NCBI GenBank assembly: GCA_024644235.1
Contig: JAHELJ010000007.1
Location: 89,249-153,248, forward strand
Origin: Lewinellaceae bacterium
Lineage (GTDB): Bacteria; Bacteroidota; Bacteroidia; Chitinophagales; Saprospiraceae
Reading direction: 5' to 3'
Length of the DNA: 64,000 nt
Part shown: in pieces, positions 44,123-53,466 of the stretch
Position numbering within the stretch: position 1 is the stretch's first letter
Layout: each line of letters opens with the position of its first letter
Position numbers and translations under genes: made by a program
Notes under the pieces: generated by a model
What the model was told of the DNA's origin: nothing
The model's database searches: none
Seen by the model: only the letters and a program-made list of their open reading frames with translations

Positions 44123-44680
44123 GTGAAAGAACTATTTCCAAAATCGATTCCACTGCTAATTTGCCTTATGGCGATCGCAATATTTCTCTGGGCCTCGATT
44201 ACGCTGACATCCGTTCTTGTTTTTGTACCTGGGGTAATTGTTTCGTACCTGGCTTTTCTTCAAATTAGCAAGAGAGAATTGGATTCACATCGCATTTTAC
44301 CATTGTATCTCGTTGCTCTGGCTGTTCAACTTCTTCATTTCACAGAAGAGTATCTTACTGATTTCGTGACGAAACTACCGGAACTCTTCAACCAGCCCCC
44401 CTATCCAGTAAATTTTTGGATCGTATTCAACATGATTGCATATGCAATCTTCATTCTTGGTGCGATTTCACTATTCCAAAACAAGAAGGAATTTTACGTC
44501 GTTCCACTCTTTTTCATACTTATTGGTGTCGTATTCAATGGCATCGCTCATGTGCTTCTTGCAGCGTTCGTTGGCGGCTACTTCCCTGGACTTTTCACAG
44601 CACTTGCATATCTCATCATTGGTCCCATGTTGCTGCGCTTAGTCTTTCAACAAAAGGCATCAATCACGATCTACCAATAG
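44123..44680 (+). CDS. HXXEE-domain membrane protein
   Basis: A 185-residue protein starting at GTG, with about five hydrophobic segments. LLHFTEEYLTDF contains the His-x-x-Glu-Glu motif, and NGIAHVLLAAFVGGYFPG with ALAYLIIGPMLL the second conserved region of the HXXEE family. These residues could bind a metal in the membrane, but no activity is known. It is a single gene. Confidence 0.75.
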   Translation: MKELFPKSIPLLICLMAIAIFLWASITLTSVLVFVPGVIVSYLAFLQISKRELDSHRILPLYLVALAVQLLHFTEEYLTDFVTKLPELFNQPPYPVNFWIVFNMIAYAIFILGAISLFQNKKEFYVVPLFFILIGVVFNGIAHVLLAAFVGGYFPGLFTALAYLIIGPMLLRLVFQQKASITIYQ

Positions 44681-44996
44681 TTCGAATGGTAAACTAGTTA
44701 TCTTCTGTGGATTTCCCCACCATAGACATCTCTCCAATCTAGCTCTTAATAGAAAAACCGCCCAATCGACTTCGAAACAGGTCTTAAATACCTTCCGCAG
44801 CATCATCAAGTGTGAGCGATTTGAAAAATTCGATCAAGCTCACCAATTTAGATCTCTACTTCACTTCTGATCGAGTAGCGCCTTCCAAATGAATTTGTAA
44901 TTTGTCAGTAATACGATAAAGGATCATTTCGCAGCCACCAAGTTTCAAAATACCTTCGCACAAAAGAAATCAAGTCAACCACCAGAAACTCAATTT
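44681..44996. other. Intergenic region, about 316 bp
   Basis: No coding sequence or strong structure seen. It probably includes the promoter of the lipoprotein gene at 44997, but only a degenerate TAATTTG box near 44895-44901 can be pointed to. Confidence 0.3.
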
Positions 44997-45815
44997 ATGC
45001 AACACTATTGGGCCATATTAATTGCCATCTTGATTGTCGTACTCTCTTGCTCACCCGTTCAAAACGAGCTCTGGCTTGAATCCGATGGCAGCGGCAAGAT
45101 GGAAGTGACTTTTGACTTACAGGGAATGCTGGAAATGATGGGACCTATGATCGGCGAGATCGTTACCGATTCATCCAGTGGCAATGCCAATCCGATGGAC
45201 ATGTTTTCGAGCGGGGAACAAGTAGACACTACCGTTTCTTTTTATGATATCACTCCGGATTCGCTGAAGGAGGACTATTCTGACGCCGAGCTCTTGAAGA
45301 AGATGCAGATCTATATGAAGATCGATAGCACTGAGCAAGTGGCTATGATGAAGATGATAATTTCTTTTTCCAGCCCTGAAGAACTTAGTCAGATTATGCG
45401 GGCAGTTGATAACCTGGAAGGCCAATCTGAAAATCCCCTGCAAGGCTTTGGAGCGGATCAGAACATGGACTCTTATGTGATTCAATACGAACTGGATCTC
45501 GCAAATGGTCTGATCCGGTTACCGGCCTTTAACCTTGATGAAGAAATGAAAAAGGATTCCAGCCTGATCGACTTCAAACCAATGCTGGATTCCCTGGATC
45601 AACTCTCGGAGGACTCAGAGGAAATGGCGCTGATAAGTATGATCTTTGGAAGTGAGTTCACGACAATCGTGCATGCGCCTGGCAAAATCACTGCAGTTAA
45701 CGTTGACAACGCAACAATTAATGAAAACACAGTCACCTTTCAAATGAATATTTTGGAGGAATTAAAAAAAGAGAAAAACGAAGATGTGATTATCCGGTTT
45801 AATCCTGATAAATAG
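44997..45815 (+). CDS. Methionine-rich lipoprotein of unknown function
   Basis: A 272-residue protein with lipobox VLSC (Cys18). The mature part begins ELWLESDGSGKMEVTFDL, a pattern seen in LppM-like or YceI-unrelated beta proteins, and is unusually rich in Met, Asp and Glu (LQGMLEMMGPMIGEIV; VAMMKMIISFSS). The C-terminal half has TTIVHAPGKITAVNVDNATI, a likely beta domain, and ends EDVIIRFNPDK. I do not recognise a function. The acidic, Met-rich segments could bind metal, but this is speculation. Confidence 0.6.
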   Translation: MQHYWAILIAILIVVLSCSPVQNELWLESDGSGKMEVTFDLQGMLEMMGPMIGEIVTDSSSGNANPMDMFSSGEQVDTTVSFYDITPDSLKEDYSDAELLKKMQIYMKIDSTEQVAMMKMIISFSSPEELSQIMRAVDNLEGQSENPLQGFGADQNMDSYVIQYELDLANGLIRLPAFNLDEEMKKDSSLIDFKPMLDSLDQLSEDSEEMALISMIFGSEFTTIVHAPGKITAVNVDNATINENTVTFQMNILEELKKEKNEDVIIRFNPDK

Positions 45816-45859
45816 GTCAAAGTGATTGAATTCGAATGATCAATTGTCCGCAATCAAAA

Positions 45860-45867
45860 TACATTTG
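45860..45867 (+). promoter_or_regulatory. Bacteroidota-type -7 box upstream of the alcohol dehydrogenase gene
   Basis: TACATTTG is an exact match to TAnnTTTG and lies 23 bp before the ATG at 45891. A well-placed -33 TTG is not evident. Confidence 0.4.
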
Positions 45868-45890
45868 AAGCAAAATGACAGATTAGAACG

Positions 45891-46898
45891 ATGAAAGTAA
45901 ATGCCTTCGCTGCCTTTGAAAAATCGGGAAAACTAGAACCCTTCTCCTACGAACTGAGTACACTGGGAGCAGAAGAGGTGGATATCAAAGTCCATTACTG
46001 TGGAATCTGTCATTCCGATATTAGTATGATCGACGATGCCTGGGGAATGACCCAATTTCCGATAGTGCCTGGTCACGAAATCGTCGGAGAAGTTGTGGCT
46101 ACGGGACCCAGTATAAAGAACCTAAATGTGGGTGATAAGGTGGGACTAGGATGGTTTTCAGCTTCTTGTATGACCTGCTACCAGTGCATGGATGGGGAGC
46201 ATCATCTATGCGCCTCGGCAGAATCAACTATCGTGGGCAGGCATGGAGGTTTTGCCAATCATGTAAGAGGCCATTGGTCATGGGCCATTCCTCTGCCCCC
46301 TGATATTGATCTCAGAAAAGCAGGACCACTGCTCTGCGGTGGCATCACCGTTTTTAATCCCATTATTCTGGCAGAGGTGAAGCCAACTGATACCGTAGGA
46401 GTCATCGGCATCGGAGGTCTTGGACATATGGCTTTGATGTTCTTAAAGCATTGGGGGTGTGAAGTGATCGCTTTTAGTTCCAATCCTGCTAAGAAGGAGG
46501 AAATCTTGAAAATGGGCGCCACTAAAATCATTGATTCGAAATCACCGGAGGATCTAGAAGGCATCAGAGGACAACTCGATTTCATTCTCAATACTACAAA
46601 CGTCACACTGGAGTGGAGCTCCTACTTAACCACCCTTGCTCCAAAGGGAAAGTTTCATACGGTGGGTGCCGTACTGGAGCCCATGGCCATTCCCGCCTTC
46701 AATCTCATTGGCGGGCAAAAATCGGTGAGCGGCAGCCCACTCGGGAGCCCCGCCCTCAACCGTACTATGCTCGACTTTTGCGTAAGACACGACATCTATC
46801 CGATTGTAGAGGAATACCCATTAGCTAAAGTTAATTACGCCCTGCAACACCTCAGAGATGGAAAAGCACGTTACCGGATCGTTTTAGAGGCGGGCTAA
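45891..46898 (+). CDS. Zinc-dependent alcohol dehydrogenase (YahK/CAD-like)
   Basis: A 335-residue MDR-superfamily protein. The catalytic zinc ligands lie in YCGICHSDI (Cys), PGHEIVG (His-Glu) and later Cys. The structural zinc is bound by Cys residues in SASCMTCYQCMDGEHHLC. GVIGIGGLGHMALMFLK is the NAD(P) loop, and SSNPAKKEE after the second strand suggests NADP preference. It resembles the broad-range aldehyde reductases of the cinnamyl-alcohol dehydrogenase branch. Confidence 0.9.
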   Translation: MKVNAFAAFEKSGKLEPFSYELSTLGAEEVDIKVHYCGICHSDISMIDDAWGMTQFPIVPGHEIVGEVVATGPSIKNLNVGDKVGLGWFSASCMTCYQCMDGEHHLCASAESTIVGRHGGFANHVRGHWSWAIPLPPDIDLRKAGPLLCGGITVFNPIILAEVKPTDTVGVIGIGGLGHMALMFLKHWGCEVIAFSSNPAKKEEILKMGATKIIDSKSPEDLEGIRGQLDFILNTTNVTLEWSSYLTTLAPKGKFHTVGAVLEPMAIPAFNLIGGQKSVSGSPLGSPALNRTMLDFCVRHDIYPIVEEYPLAKVNYALQHLRDGKARYRIVLEAG

Positions 46899-47112
46899 TT
46901 GGAGGGTAAGTTGGCGGGTACGCTTATGAGTTTAAAAGTTGAAAAGAGCCTTTTACCCTTTTAACATTTTCGCCCCTGGGCCAGGCCCTGTTATATCATG
47001 TAACTGTGGAACTGTTGATTGTTGATTGTGGAGCATTTAAGTTTTAGAAATTGTTTCACAAACGGTTTTGAACGCTGCATTTTCTATTTTCAGATGATTA
47101 AGTGCCATCACA

Positions 47113-48663
47113 ATGGTCAGATGTCTTCTCTCTTTTGTCTTCTTTACCAATATCACTGTGCTCTTGACAGGTCAGCCGGTGATCGATGACTTCGAGCAAG
47201 CAAACATCGACGCGTGGCAAATCATCGATGGCAGCGCAGAAATATCGGATATCTATGCCTATGCTGATAATTATTCGGTCCGGGTATATAAATCATCTAA
47301 CACCGATAGTCTGCCTGGAATGATTAAACACAGAAGCTTTGATGATAGCTACGGCAAGTACCGTACGAAGTGTTACGTCTTGGGAGCAGATGCAGAAGCA
47401 AGAATCCGCTTTCATTATGAGAATGAGAGTAACCACTATGAGGTCATCTCAAGACCTTTGGGCACCAATCAGCCGGGATTGCTCTTGTTCCGGACCAAGA
47501 ACGGTGAGCGAGAGTTACTCAGCAGTGTTCCTTCCCTCATTCATTTGGATACCTGGTACCAGATTACCATTCATCGCACTTGCTCTGGAGAGATCTTTGT
47601 CTACGTCAACGATGTACTTCGTATAGTCAGTACTGATGATGGACTGCGACAATCAGGTTCAATCGGACTAGGTGCACAAGGGGGTTCTACCTATTACGAC
47701 GACGTTACTTTCGAACTCGACCAAGGCAATATCATTGTTGACATTGACACTACCATCTGCATTGGAGATTTGCTAATCATTGGGAGCAAAACCTACTCTC
47801 AGGCGGGCGTCTACCAAGACACCGTACCAGTTGGACTGCATTGCGATAGTCTGCTCTTCGTCACATTAGCACTTCAACAACCTTACGAAATCCATTTGAT
47901 TGACACCATTTGCTCGAATGAAGTCCTAAAGTTTGGTGAAGATACGCTGCGAGAAAGCGGTACTTACCAACAAAGCCTATCAGCTCAAAATGGATGCGAT
48001 AGTATAATTACATTGACCCTGTGGGTCTTAAATGGAGATACCATTTCACTTCAGGAAAATATTTGTCAGGGTGATACCTACTGGTTCGGTGATCGCGAGC
48101 TTGAAAGCCCTGGCATCTACTTCGACATACTTAGTAATGAATCAGGTTGCTTCGCTATCCGCTCATTGAGCCTGCAGGTGATTGAAGATATCTCCTTCCT
48201 TGGGCAGGATACCTCTCTTTGCTTTTCGATGCAGCCCCGGTTTACTCTCATTCATGATTTGTATTCCGACATCCAGTGGTCTGATGGCAGCTCCGGACCA
48301 TCCTTGACCATCAATGATCCCGGCACCTACTGGGGCGAAGTAAACCTGGGATCTTGCACCTGGCGAGATAGCATCACTTTTGACAATCAGTGTGATACTA
48401 CAATAAGCATCTATATTCCAACAGCTTTTAGCCCCAATGGCGATGGAATCAATGATATCTTCAAGCCACTACCTTCGATTATTCCACGACAATTTACCCT
48501 CCGGATATTTGATCGACTAGGACGGCTGGTCTTCACCTCCTCTGATCCGGTTCAAGGTTGGGATGGAAATGTTGATGGCCGTCGCACCCAGGAGGGAACC
48601 TATGTCTACTGGCTGCAGGCAGATGAGAAGCAATACAGTGGATCAGTAACTCTACTTCGTTGA
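47113..48663 (+). CDS. Secreted multidomain protein with a T9SS (gliding motility) C-terminal sorting domain
   Basis: A 516-residue protein with a signal peptide ending near LLTGQ. Residues about 22-200 look like a concanavalin-type lectin domain (VIDDFEQANIDAWQIIDGSA; WYQITIHRTCSGEIFVYVND). Three Cys-containing repeats follow (DTTICIGDLLIIGSKTY; DTICSNEVLKFGEDTL; ENICQGDTYWFGDREL), each with a G-x-Y and a later Cys, then a short PKD-like segment. The C-terminus, IPTAFSPNGDGINDIFKPL to the end, is the type B sorting signal of the type IX secretion system. It should be exported and attached to the surface. Confidence 0.88.
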   Translation: MVRCLLSFVFFTNITVLLTGQPVIDDFEQANIDAWQIIDGSAEISDIYAYADNYSVRVYKSSNTDSLPGMIKHRSFDDSYGKYRTKCYVLGADAEARIRFHYENESNHYEVISRPLGTNQPGLLLFRTKNGERELLSSVPSLIHLDTWYQITIHRTCSGEIFVYVNDVLRIVSTDDGLRQSGSIGLGAQGGSTYYDDVTFELDQGNIIVDIDTTICIGDLLIIGSKTYSQAGVYQDTVPVGLHCDSLLFVTLALQQPYEIHLIDTICSNEVLKFGEDTLRESGTYQQSLSAQNGCDSIITLTLWVLNGDTISLQENICQGDTYWFGDRELESPGIYFDILSNESGCFAIRSLSLQVIEDISFLGQDTSLCFSMQPRFTLIHDLYSDIQWSDGSSGPSLTINDPGTYWGEVNLGSCTWRDSITFDNQCDTTISIYIPTAFSPNGDGINDIFKPLPSIIPRQFTLRIFDRLGRLVFTSSDPVQGWDGNVDGRRTQEGTYVYWLQADEKQYSGSVTLLR

Positions 48664-48831
48664 TACTGGCCGAGCCAGTCAGATTATGATAACGGCTGTC
48701 TTCTAGTGTTACACTCCTATTCCATCTCCGACATCTTAAGATCTATTGATATATTCTCAATGCGTCTTTTAACCTTTTCACCTTATGACCTTTTCCACTC
48801 GACACCGATATCTCACCCTACTCACCATTCA

Positions 48832-49002
48832 CTACTCCCTAATACCACTCTTCGGTTCCTTCCAACGCTTTGCTTTCTTTAATGACTGTGAGATCATCCA
48901 TTCCAACTGACCATTTACACTGCGGAACTCGTCGGCAGCCCATTTTTCCACGGCCTTCATAGTCGATTCCTCTATCCTTAGTACGAACTTCTTCTTTGGC
49001 AT
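48832..49002 (-). CDS. Arc-like ribbon-helix-helix DNA-binding protein (56 aa)
   Basis: A 56-residue gene. The frame starts at the ATG at 49002 with MPKKKFVLRIEESTMKAVEK and continues WAADEFRSVNGQLEWMISQS to a stop at 48832. KKKFVLRI is the DNA-contacting ribbon, and helix one plus WAADEFRSVNGQLEWMI fit the Arc-type fold. It starts 12 bp after the SPFH gene stop on the same strand, so it is in that operon. In Bacteroidota, SPFH genes are often followed by this kind of small protein. It probably represses its own operon through the tandem palindromes at 49884-49902. Confidence 0.8.
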   Translation of the reverse strand: MPKKKFVLRIEESTMKAVEKWAADEFRSVNGQLEWMISQSLKKAKRWKEPKSGIRE

Positions 49003-49013
49003 AGACTATCTCT

Positions 49014-49868
49014 CTACGCATTTAAGGTGCCTGTATTCAGTACTGGAGTAGCCTCTTTATCTGAACACAAGATCACCATGAGATTGCTCACCATCGATGC
49101 TTTCTTCTCCTCATCTAGATCGACGATCTGTTTCTCCAACAGATCCGCCAAAGCCATTTCTACCATGCTCACGGCACCTTCGACAATTTTAAACCTGGCC
49201 GCAACGATAGCCGTCGCTTGCTGTCGTTTCAACATAGCGTTGGCGATCTCAGGAGCATAAGCTAAGTAACCCACTCTGGCCTCCATGACCTCAATTCCTG
49301 CAATGGCCAACCTTTCGGTTAGCTCCCTCTCTAGTTCATCATTTACCTTCTGCACCCCTGATCGCAAGGTGATCTCCTTCTGATCATCATCAAAGTTGTC
49401 ATAGGAGAACATGCTTGCCAGCTTTCGCACGGCGGCATCAGACTGGACCTTTACAAAACTCTCATATTGATCTACCTCAAACGCAGCTTTGAAAGTATCC
49501 CTAACCCTCCAAACCAAAATCACACTAATGAGGATCGGATTACCAAGTTTGTCATTCACCTTTACTCGCTCGCTATCAAAATTACGGGCTCGCAAACTGA
49601 TACTCTTCAGCATGTAAAAAGGATTCGTCCAAAAGAGTCCATTCTCCTTCACTGTCCCCCGGTAGGCTCCAAATAAGGTAAGCACCTTCGAACCATTTGG
49701 ATAGATCAGATAGAACCCCTTGATCACCAGCATCATGATGACAAACAATACGAGGGCCCAGACTGCCGACTCCACAACCAGGGCCTCATAAAGGATGGCT
49801 GCAAGGAGGAGCAAAACGACTATGATCATAATATAGCCGTTGATCGGTTTGATAGTTTTTTCTTCCAT
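49014..49868 (-). CDS. SPFH/Band 7 domain membrane protein
   Basis: A 284-residue protein. Two hydrophobic segments (about 11-30 and 34-52) anchor it, followed by the SPFH domain: ENGLFWTNPFYMLKSISLRA, DKLGNPILISVILVWRVRDT and LAIAGIEVMEARVGYLAYAP, then a helical C-terminal part. It belongs to the prokaryotic stomatin/flotillin-like group that forms membrane oligomers. It is the first gene of a two-gene operon with the ribbon-helix-helix protein. Confidence 0.88.
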   Translation of the reverse strand: MEEKTIKPINGYIMIIVVLLLLAAILYEALVVESAVWALVLFVIMMLVIKGFYLIYPNGSKVLTLFGAYRGTVKENGLFWTNPFYMLKSISLRARNFDSERVKVNDKLGNPILISVILVWRVRDTFKAAFEVDQYESFVKVQSDAAVRKLASMFSYDNFDDDQKEITLRSGVQKVNDELERELTERLAIAGIEVMEARVGYLAYAPEIANAMLKRQQATAIVAARFKIVEGAVSMVEMALADLLEKQIVDLDEEKKASMVSNLMVILCSDKEATPVLNTGTLNA

Positions 49869-49883
49869 TGTGTTCTAGATTTG

Positions 49884-49902
49884 TGATATCATTTTGATAT
49901 CA
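49884..49902. promoter_or_regulatory. Two tandem 8-bp palindromes upstream of the SPFH operon
   Basis: TGATATCA occurs at 49884-49891 and 49895-49902, separated by TTT. Each is a perfect palindrome and the centres are 11 bp apart. The site is 16 bp upstream of the SPFH start codon on the minus strand. Tandem short palindromes at about one helical turn are the known operator layout for ribbon-helix-helix repressors such as Arc and MetJ, and the operon encodes such a protein. Confidence 0.6.
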
Positions 49903-50066
49903 TAATAATACTAATATTCTCGACTGGATTGGAATATTTTTCGATGAACAGATCTTTAAGATCGATGTGGTTATCACTACTGTGTTTCGCTGTATGTCCA
50001 TCACCGGATCCGATCTACAAATTGTTTCCTGACATCTTTTCCCTTTTTGCTTTAATTTGAAATGAC

Positions 50067-50387
50067 ATGATCTATCGAGTAAGAGCCAGATTTCGTAAAG
50101 AAAAAGCACTGGAATTCTATCAGAAGCTGACCAATGGAACGATCAACAATCAGCAGCCCGATGGCCGCGAGATGGTTGCATCGATGCAACGGGCGAAAAT
50201 AACTGCGAGTGGCGAAGTCGAGTGGTATGAAATGTGCTTTTGCAGTACCCCTCTCGCTCATGAGCGTACCACCGTGTACAATCACTATTTTGAAGATCTT
50301 ACAACGGAACCTGCAATAGACTACGGGGAGGTTAAGGGAGACTCTTTCTGGACATGGCTTTCCTTGGCAATTGATAAACCTGTTTGA
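50067..50387 (+). CDS. Conserved hypothetical protein coupled to a phosphoesterase gene
   Basis: A 106-residue cytoplasmic protein with alternating strands and helices (MIYRVRARFRKEKALEFYQK; GEVEWYEMCFCSTPLAHERT). I do not recognise the family. Its stop overlaps the start region of the phosphoesterase gene, so the two are translationally coupled and may act together. Confidence 0.65.
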   Translation: MIYRVRARFRKEKALEFYQKLTNGTINNQQPDGREMVASMQRAKITASGEVEWYEMCFCSTPLAHERTTVYNHYFEDLTTEPAIDYGEVKGDSFWTWLSLAIDKPV

Positions 50388-50389
50388 CC

Positions 50390-51136
50390 GTGACGATAGC
50401 TGCCCTTTATGACATCCATGGAAATCTGCCTGCGTTGGAAGCTGTTCTCGCAGAACTCGAAAAATTTAATGCCGATCAGTTGGTGATCGGAGGCGATGTG
50501 GTGCTGGGTCCTATGCCAGGTGCGTGCATCGACCGTCTCATGAAGATCGACCTGCCCATGCATTTTGTGAGAGGAAATTGTGAGACGGCAGTGCTAAGAG
50601 CAGTCGAAAACAGACCCAACGACTCCTTTCCACCCGCGGTGCAAGAAGCCATTCAATGGATCGCCGAAAACTCAAGTGATGAGCATCTTGACATCATCGC
50701 GAGCTGGCAAGAACAAGTGGCTATAACCACTCCAAGTCTTGGTGAATTACTGTTTTGTCACGCTACGCCCAGGGATGAAAACGAGATCTTCACCATCCAA
50801 ACCAAGGATGAGAAGCTTCTACCCATTTTTGACAATGTTGAAGCCGATATAGTTATATGTGGTCACACCCATATGCAATTTGACCGCATGATCGGCAACA
50901 CGCGCGTGATCAATGCCGGCAGCGTGGGAATGCCCTTCGGAGGCACCGGAGCTTTCTGGCTCTTGATCGATGAAGATCCAAAACTTCAACACACCAGTTA
51001 CAATCTGGCTAAGGCTGCCGATGAGATTGTTCAAACAAGGTATCCCCTTGCTACTGAATTTGCCGAGCAGAATGTGTTGAGGTCGCCCGGAAGTAAGAAA
51101 ATGTTGGAGGTGCTGAACAAGCGGGAACTAGCTTAG
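50390..51136 (+). CDS. Metallophosphoesterase (YfcE-like calcineurin superfamily)
   Basis: About 248 residues. The start is GTG at 50390; a TTG at 50384 is also possible and both overlap the upstream stop. The five metal-site motifs are in order: ALYDIHGN, VIGGDVVLGP, VRGNCE, LFCHATP and ICGHTHMQFD. The rest matches small bacterial phosphodiesterases of this superfamily, which cleave diverse phosphoesters. The substrate is unknown. Confidence 0.88.
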   Translation: MTIAALYDIHGNLPALEAVLAELEKFNADQLVIGGDVVLGPMPGACIDRLMKIDLPMHFVRGNCETAVLRAVENRPNDSFPPAVQEAIQWIAENSSDEHLDIIASWQEQVAITTPSLGELLFCHATPRDENEIFTIQTKDEKLLPIFDNVEADIVICGHTHMQFDRMIGNTRVINAGSVGMPFGGTGAFWLLIDEDPKLQHTSYNLAKAADEIVQTRYPLATEFAEQNVLRSPGSKKMLEVLNKRELA

Positions 51137-51189
51137 ATCAGAATATCCCAAGATCAGTAGCTTAGCTTCACCCCCCTAAATGAATCTAC

Positions 51190-51220
51190 TTGCATCTATA
51201 AGAGGGTAACAATATACTTG
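51190..51220 (+). promoter_or_regulatory. Candidate promoter of the Septu-like operon
   Basis: TTG (51190-51192) and TATACTTG (51213-51220, seven of eight matches to TAnnTTTG) are 20 nt apart, the spacing expected for Bacteroidota. The implied leader to the ATG at 51268 is about 40 nt. Confidence 0.4.
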
Positions 51221-51267
51221 TGTAAGCAGACTAATAAGCGTATTGCCCTCACCACAATTAAAGCCAA

Positions 51268-53454
51268 ATGATCAAACACCAACGATCTCCAACTCCCGCT
51301 TTCTTCAATGAAGACATCATATTCAAGCTCAGGGATCAAGAGTCTCAGTTCTACCGAGAAGAACAGAATGAACGAATGCAAAAACGCTCTCGAACCTTGG
51401 AAGAAAATGTTTCGGTCGAAGAGGAGCTTACCCGAATCCTATTAGACGAATTTCATGGAAAATGTGCCATCTGTGAACAAGATCTCGGTCGCGAGGATTT
51501 AGTTGCAATCACCCATCGATTTCGACCCCGCCGGTCAGCCACCAACCTGGATGGCACTATCGATATGGATCATTACAACTGGTATACTTATCAATGGGAG
51601 AACCTATACATCGCTTGTCAATTCTGCAACGAACATAAATCGACCTTGTTTCCAGTAAAAGGAATCCGGGCGGAGTCAACTGTGCCAATTTCTGAGGTTG
51701 ATTCAAATGAAAAAAGACTAATTATCGATCCCTGCGACGATGATCCGGAGGATCATTTTTATTACGATCAACAAGGTCGAATTCACAGCCCAACTATCAC
51801 CGGTCAGCACACGATAGAAGTCTACCAGCTAAACAGACCTCACCTGCTGACCCGACGAAGAGAAATCATCGAGAGCAGTGAGCTGATCAAGGCCAAAACC
51901 CGAACTAAGGATGGAGTCAAAACCATCGAATTTCTCGTTAACAAGGATGGCTTGGATAAATCGAATGAGTTTCTCGGTTTGAAACGATACCTGATCAAGC
52001 TTCGGTCTCGCAATGAACCTGACTTGTTGATCGGTTTTAACGAGGAAGAAAAAGAAGAGCTTCTGAACTTGGAGGTTTTTGTAGAGCCTACTTCAGAAGA
52101 GGCTGTGATAGATGCACCGCATGACCCCAGCACATCAGAGGAATCGATTGTCCAGAGGAAGGTGGAATTTGTAGAATTACTTTCGATCGATATAAAGAAT
52201 TTCAAGAACATCACCGATCTCTACTTTGAATTTCCTAAGACCCATCCCACCAAAGGAAACTGGACGTTCTTCCTTGGTGAAAACGGATCCGGAAAGAGCA
52301 GCATCCTTCAGGCTATTGCCCTTTGTCTGATCGGCCAACCGACCAGGAACGAACTCAAGCTTGAACCAAAGGATTTTCTGCAGCGGGGAAAGAGAAAATG
52401 TGAAGTTCAGCTTCAAACAAACGAAGGAAAATATGAAATCACAATTACAAAAGACTCAATCACTGGCACCGAAGCTGCTACTTCCACTTTCCTATTGGCT
52501 TACGGCTCTACCAGGCTCATGGCCCAGCAAGGAGTACCTGAACAGGATCATACAAAAAGAACAAAGCCTGGCAACTTGTTCGATCCTACGGCAGGACTAG
52601 TCAACGCTAAGAAATGGCTTTTGGCCCTTGATAAGAATTCCTTCAACATGATGGCAGTAGTGCTCAAAGAGGTTTTGAATCTCTCCCGGGAGCAGACTGA
52701 AAAGGTGCAGGAAGGCAGCATAACCCGTAAGGGCGGTGAGATATTTTTCACCGAGCCGGACAAAGTCCGGCAGGAGTTGCATACACTGAGCGACGGATAT
52801 AAGATCCTCATCGCTCTGGTATGTGACATTTGCCGCTCCATCAGTGAAGTGCTTAGTTCACAGCAGAAAGATCGCAAATATCCCCATCAGGACTTTGAAG
52901 AAGTTCATGGCATAATAATCATCGATGAGTTAGGCACCCATTTGCATCCGCGCTGGAAAATGAGAATAGTTTCAGCGCTGCGCAAAGCCTTTCGCAGAAT
53001 GCGATTTATTGTAAGCTCCCATGAACCACTCTGCCTCAGAGGCCTCGAGGACGGAGAAGTAATGGTGGTGGAATACGAGAACAAGGATGTTCAAATGCTC
53101 GAAAATCTCCCTGATCCTTCAAAATATCGCATCGACCAGATTCTCACTTCACCCTTCTTCGGTCTCTACTCAGTGGTCGACCCTAAAGAGGGTCAGGTGT
53201 TCTACGACTATTACCGACTACTCCGCAAAGGAGATGATCTCAGCCCTGCCGAAGCTGAACAACTGGCTTCGCTGTCGCAACAAGTACGTAATTATAACAT
53301 CATGGGCAACAGCTTACGTGAAGAACTGGCCTACTACGCAGTCGATAAAATTCTGGCAGAGCAAGCTGACAAACAAATTCGTTGGGATGAGCTTAAAGAA
53401 CATACCAAGAAAGCAGTGGAGAAGCTGTGGGAGGAGTATGAGTCCGATCTCTAA
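51268..53454 (+). CDS. Septu-like fusion protein: N-terminal PtuB-type HNH nuclease plus PtuA-type AAA/ABC ATPase
   Basis: A 728-residue protein. Residues 60-200 form an HNH module: CxxC at 66-69 (CAICE), His83 (ITHRFRPR), Asn112 (YQWENLYIAC), CxxC at 117-120 (CQFCN), then RLIIDPCDDDPEDH (150-163). This order is the PtuB signature. Residues about 300-600 are an SMC/RecF-like ATPase as in PtuA: Walker A GENGSGKS (337-344), signature LSDG (507-510), Walker B IIIIDELGTHLHP (549-561) and switch His in VSSHEPL (585). In Septu, PtuA and PtuB are normally separate proteins that degrade phage DNA together. Here a nuclease domain is fused to the ATPase, and another PtuB-like gene follows 12 bp later. 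Confidence 0.85.
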   Translation: MIKHQRSPTPAFFNEDIIFKLRDQESQFYREEQNERMQKRSRTLEENVSVEEELTRILLDEFHGKCAICEQDLGREDLVAITHRFRPRRSATNLDGTIDMDHYNWYTYQWENLYIACQFCNEHKSTLFPVKGIRAESTVPISEVDSNEKRLIIDPCDDDPEDHFYYDQQGRIHSPTITGQHTIEVYQLNRPHLLTRRREIIESSELIKAKTRTKDGVKTIEFLVNKDGLDKSNEFLGLKRYLIKLRSRNEPDLLIGFNEEEKEELLNLEVFVEPTSEEAVIDAPHDPSTSEESIVQRKVEFVELLSIDIKNFKNITDLYFEFPKTHPTKGNWTFFLGENGSGKSSILQAIALCLIGQPTRNELKLEPKDFLQRGKRKCEVQLQTNEGKYEITITKDSITGTEAATSTFLLAYGSTRLMAQQGVPEQDHTKRTKPGNLFDPTAGLVNAKKWLLALDKNSFNMMAVVLKEVLNLSREQTEKVQEGSITRKGGEIFFTEPDKVRQELHTLSDGYKILIALVCDICRSISEVLSSQQKDRKYPHQDFEEVHGIIIIDELGTHLHPRWKMRIVSALRKAFRRMRFIVSSHEPLCLRGLEDGEVMVVEYENKDVQMLENLPDPSKYRIDQILTSPFFGLYSVVDPKEGQVFYDYYRLLRKGDDLSPAEAEQLASLSQQVRNYNIMGNSLREELAYYAVDKILAEQADKQIRWDELKEHTKKAVEKLWEEYESDL

Positions 53455-53466
53455 AATCTAATAGTC

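Noticed and set aside
48839-49021. 60-codon minus-strand frame MRREIVYAKEEV...
   Set aside because: It is in another register of the Arc-like gene and overlaps the SPFH stop; the 56-codon frame has the protein-like pattern.
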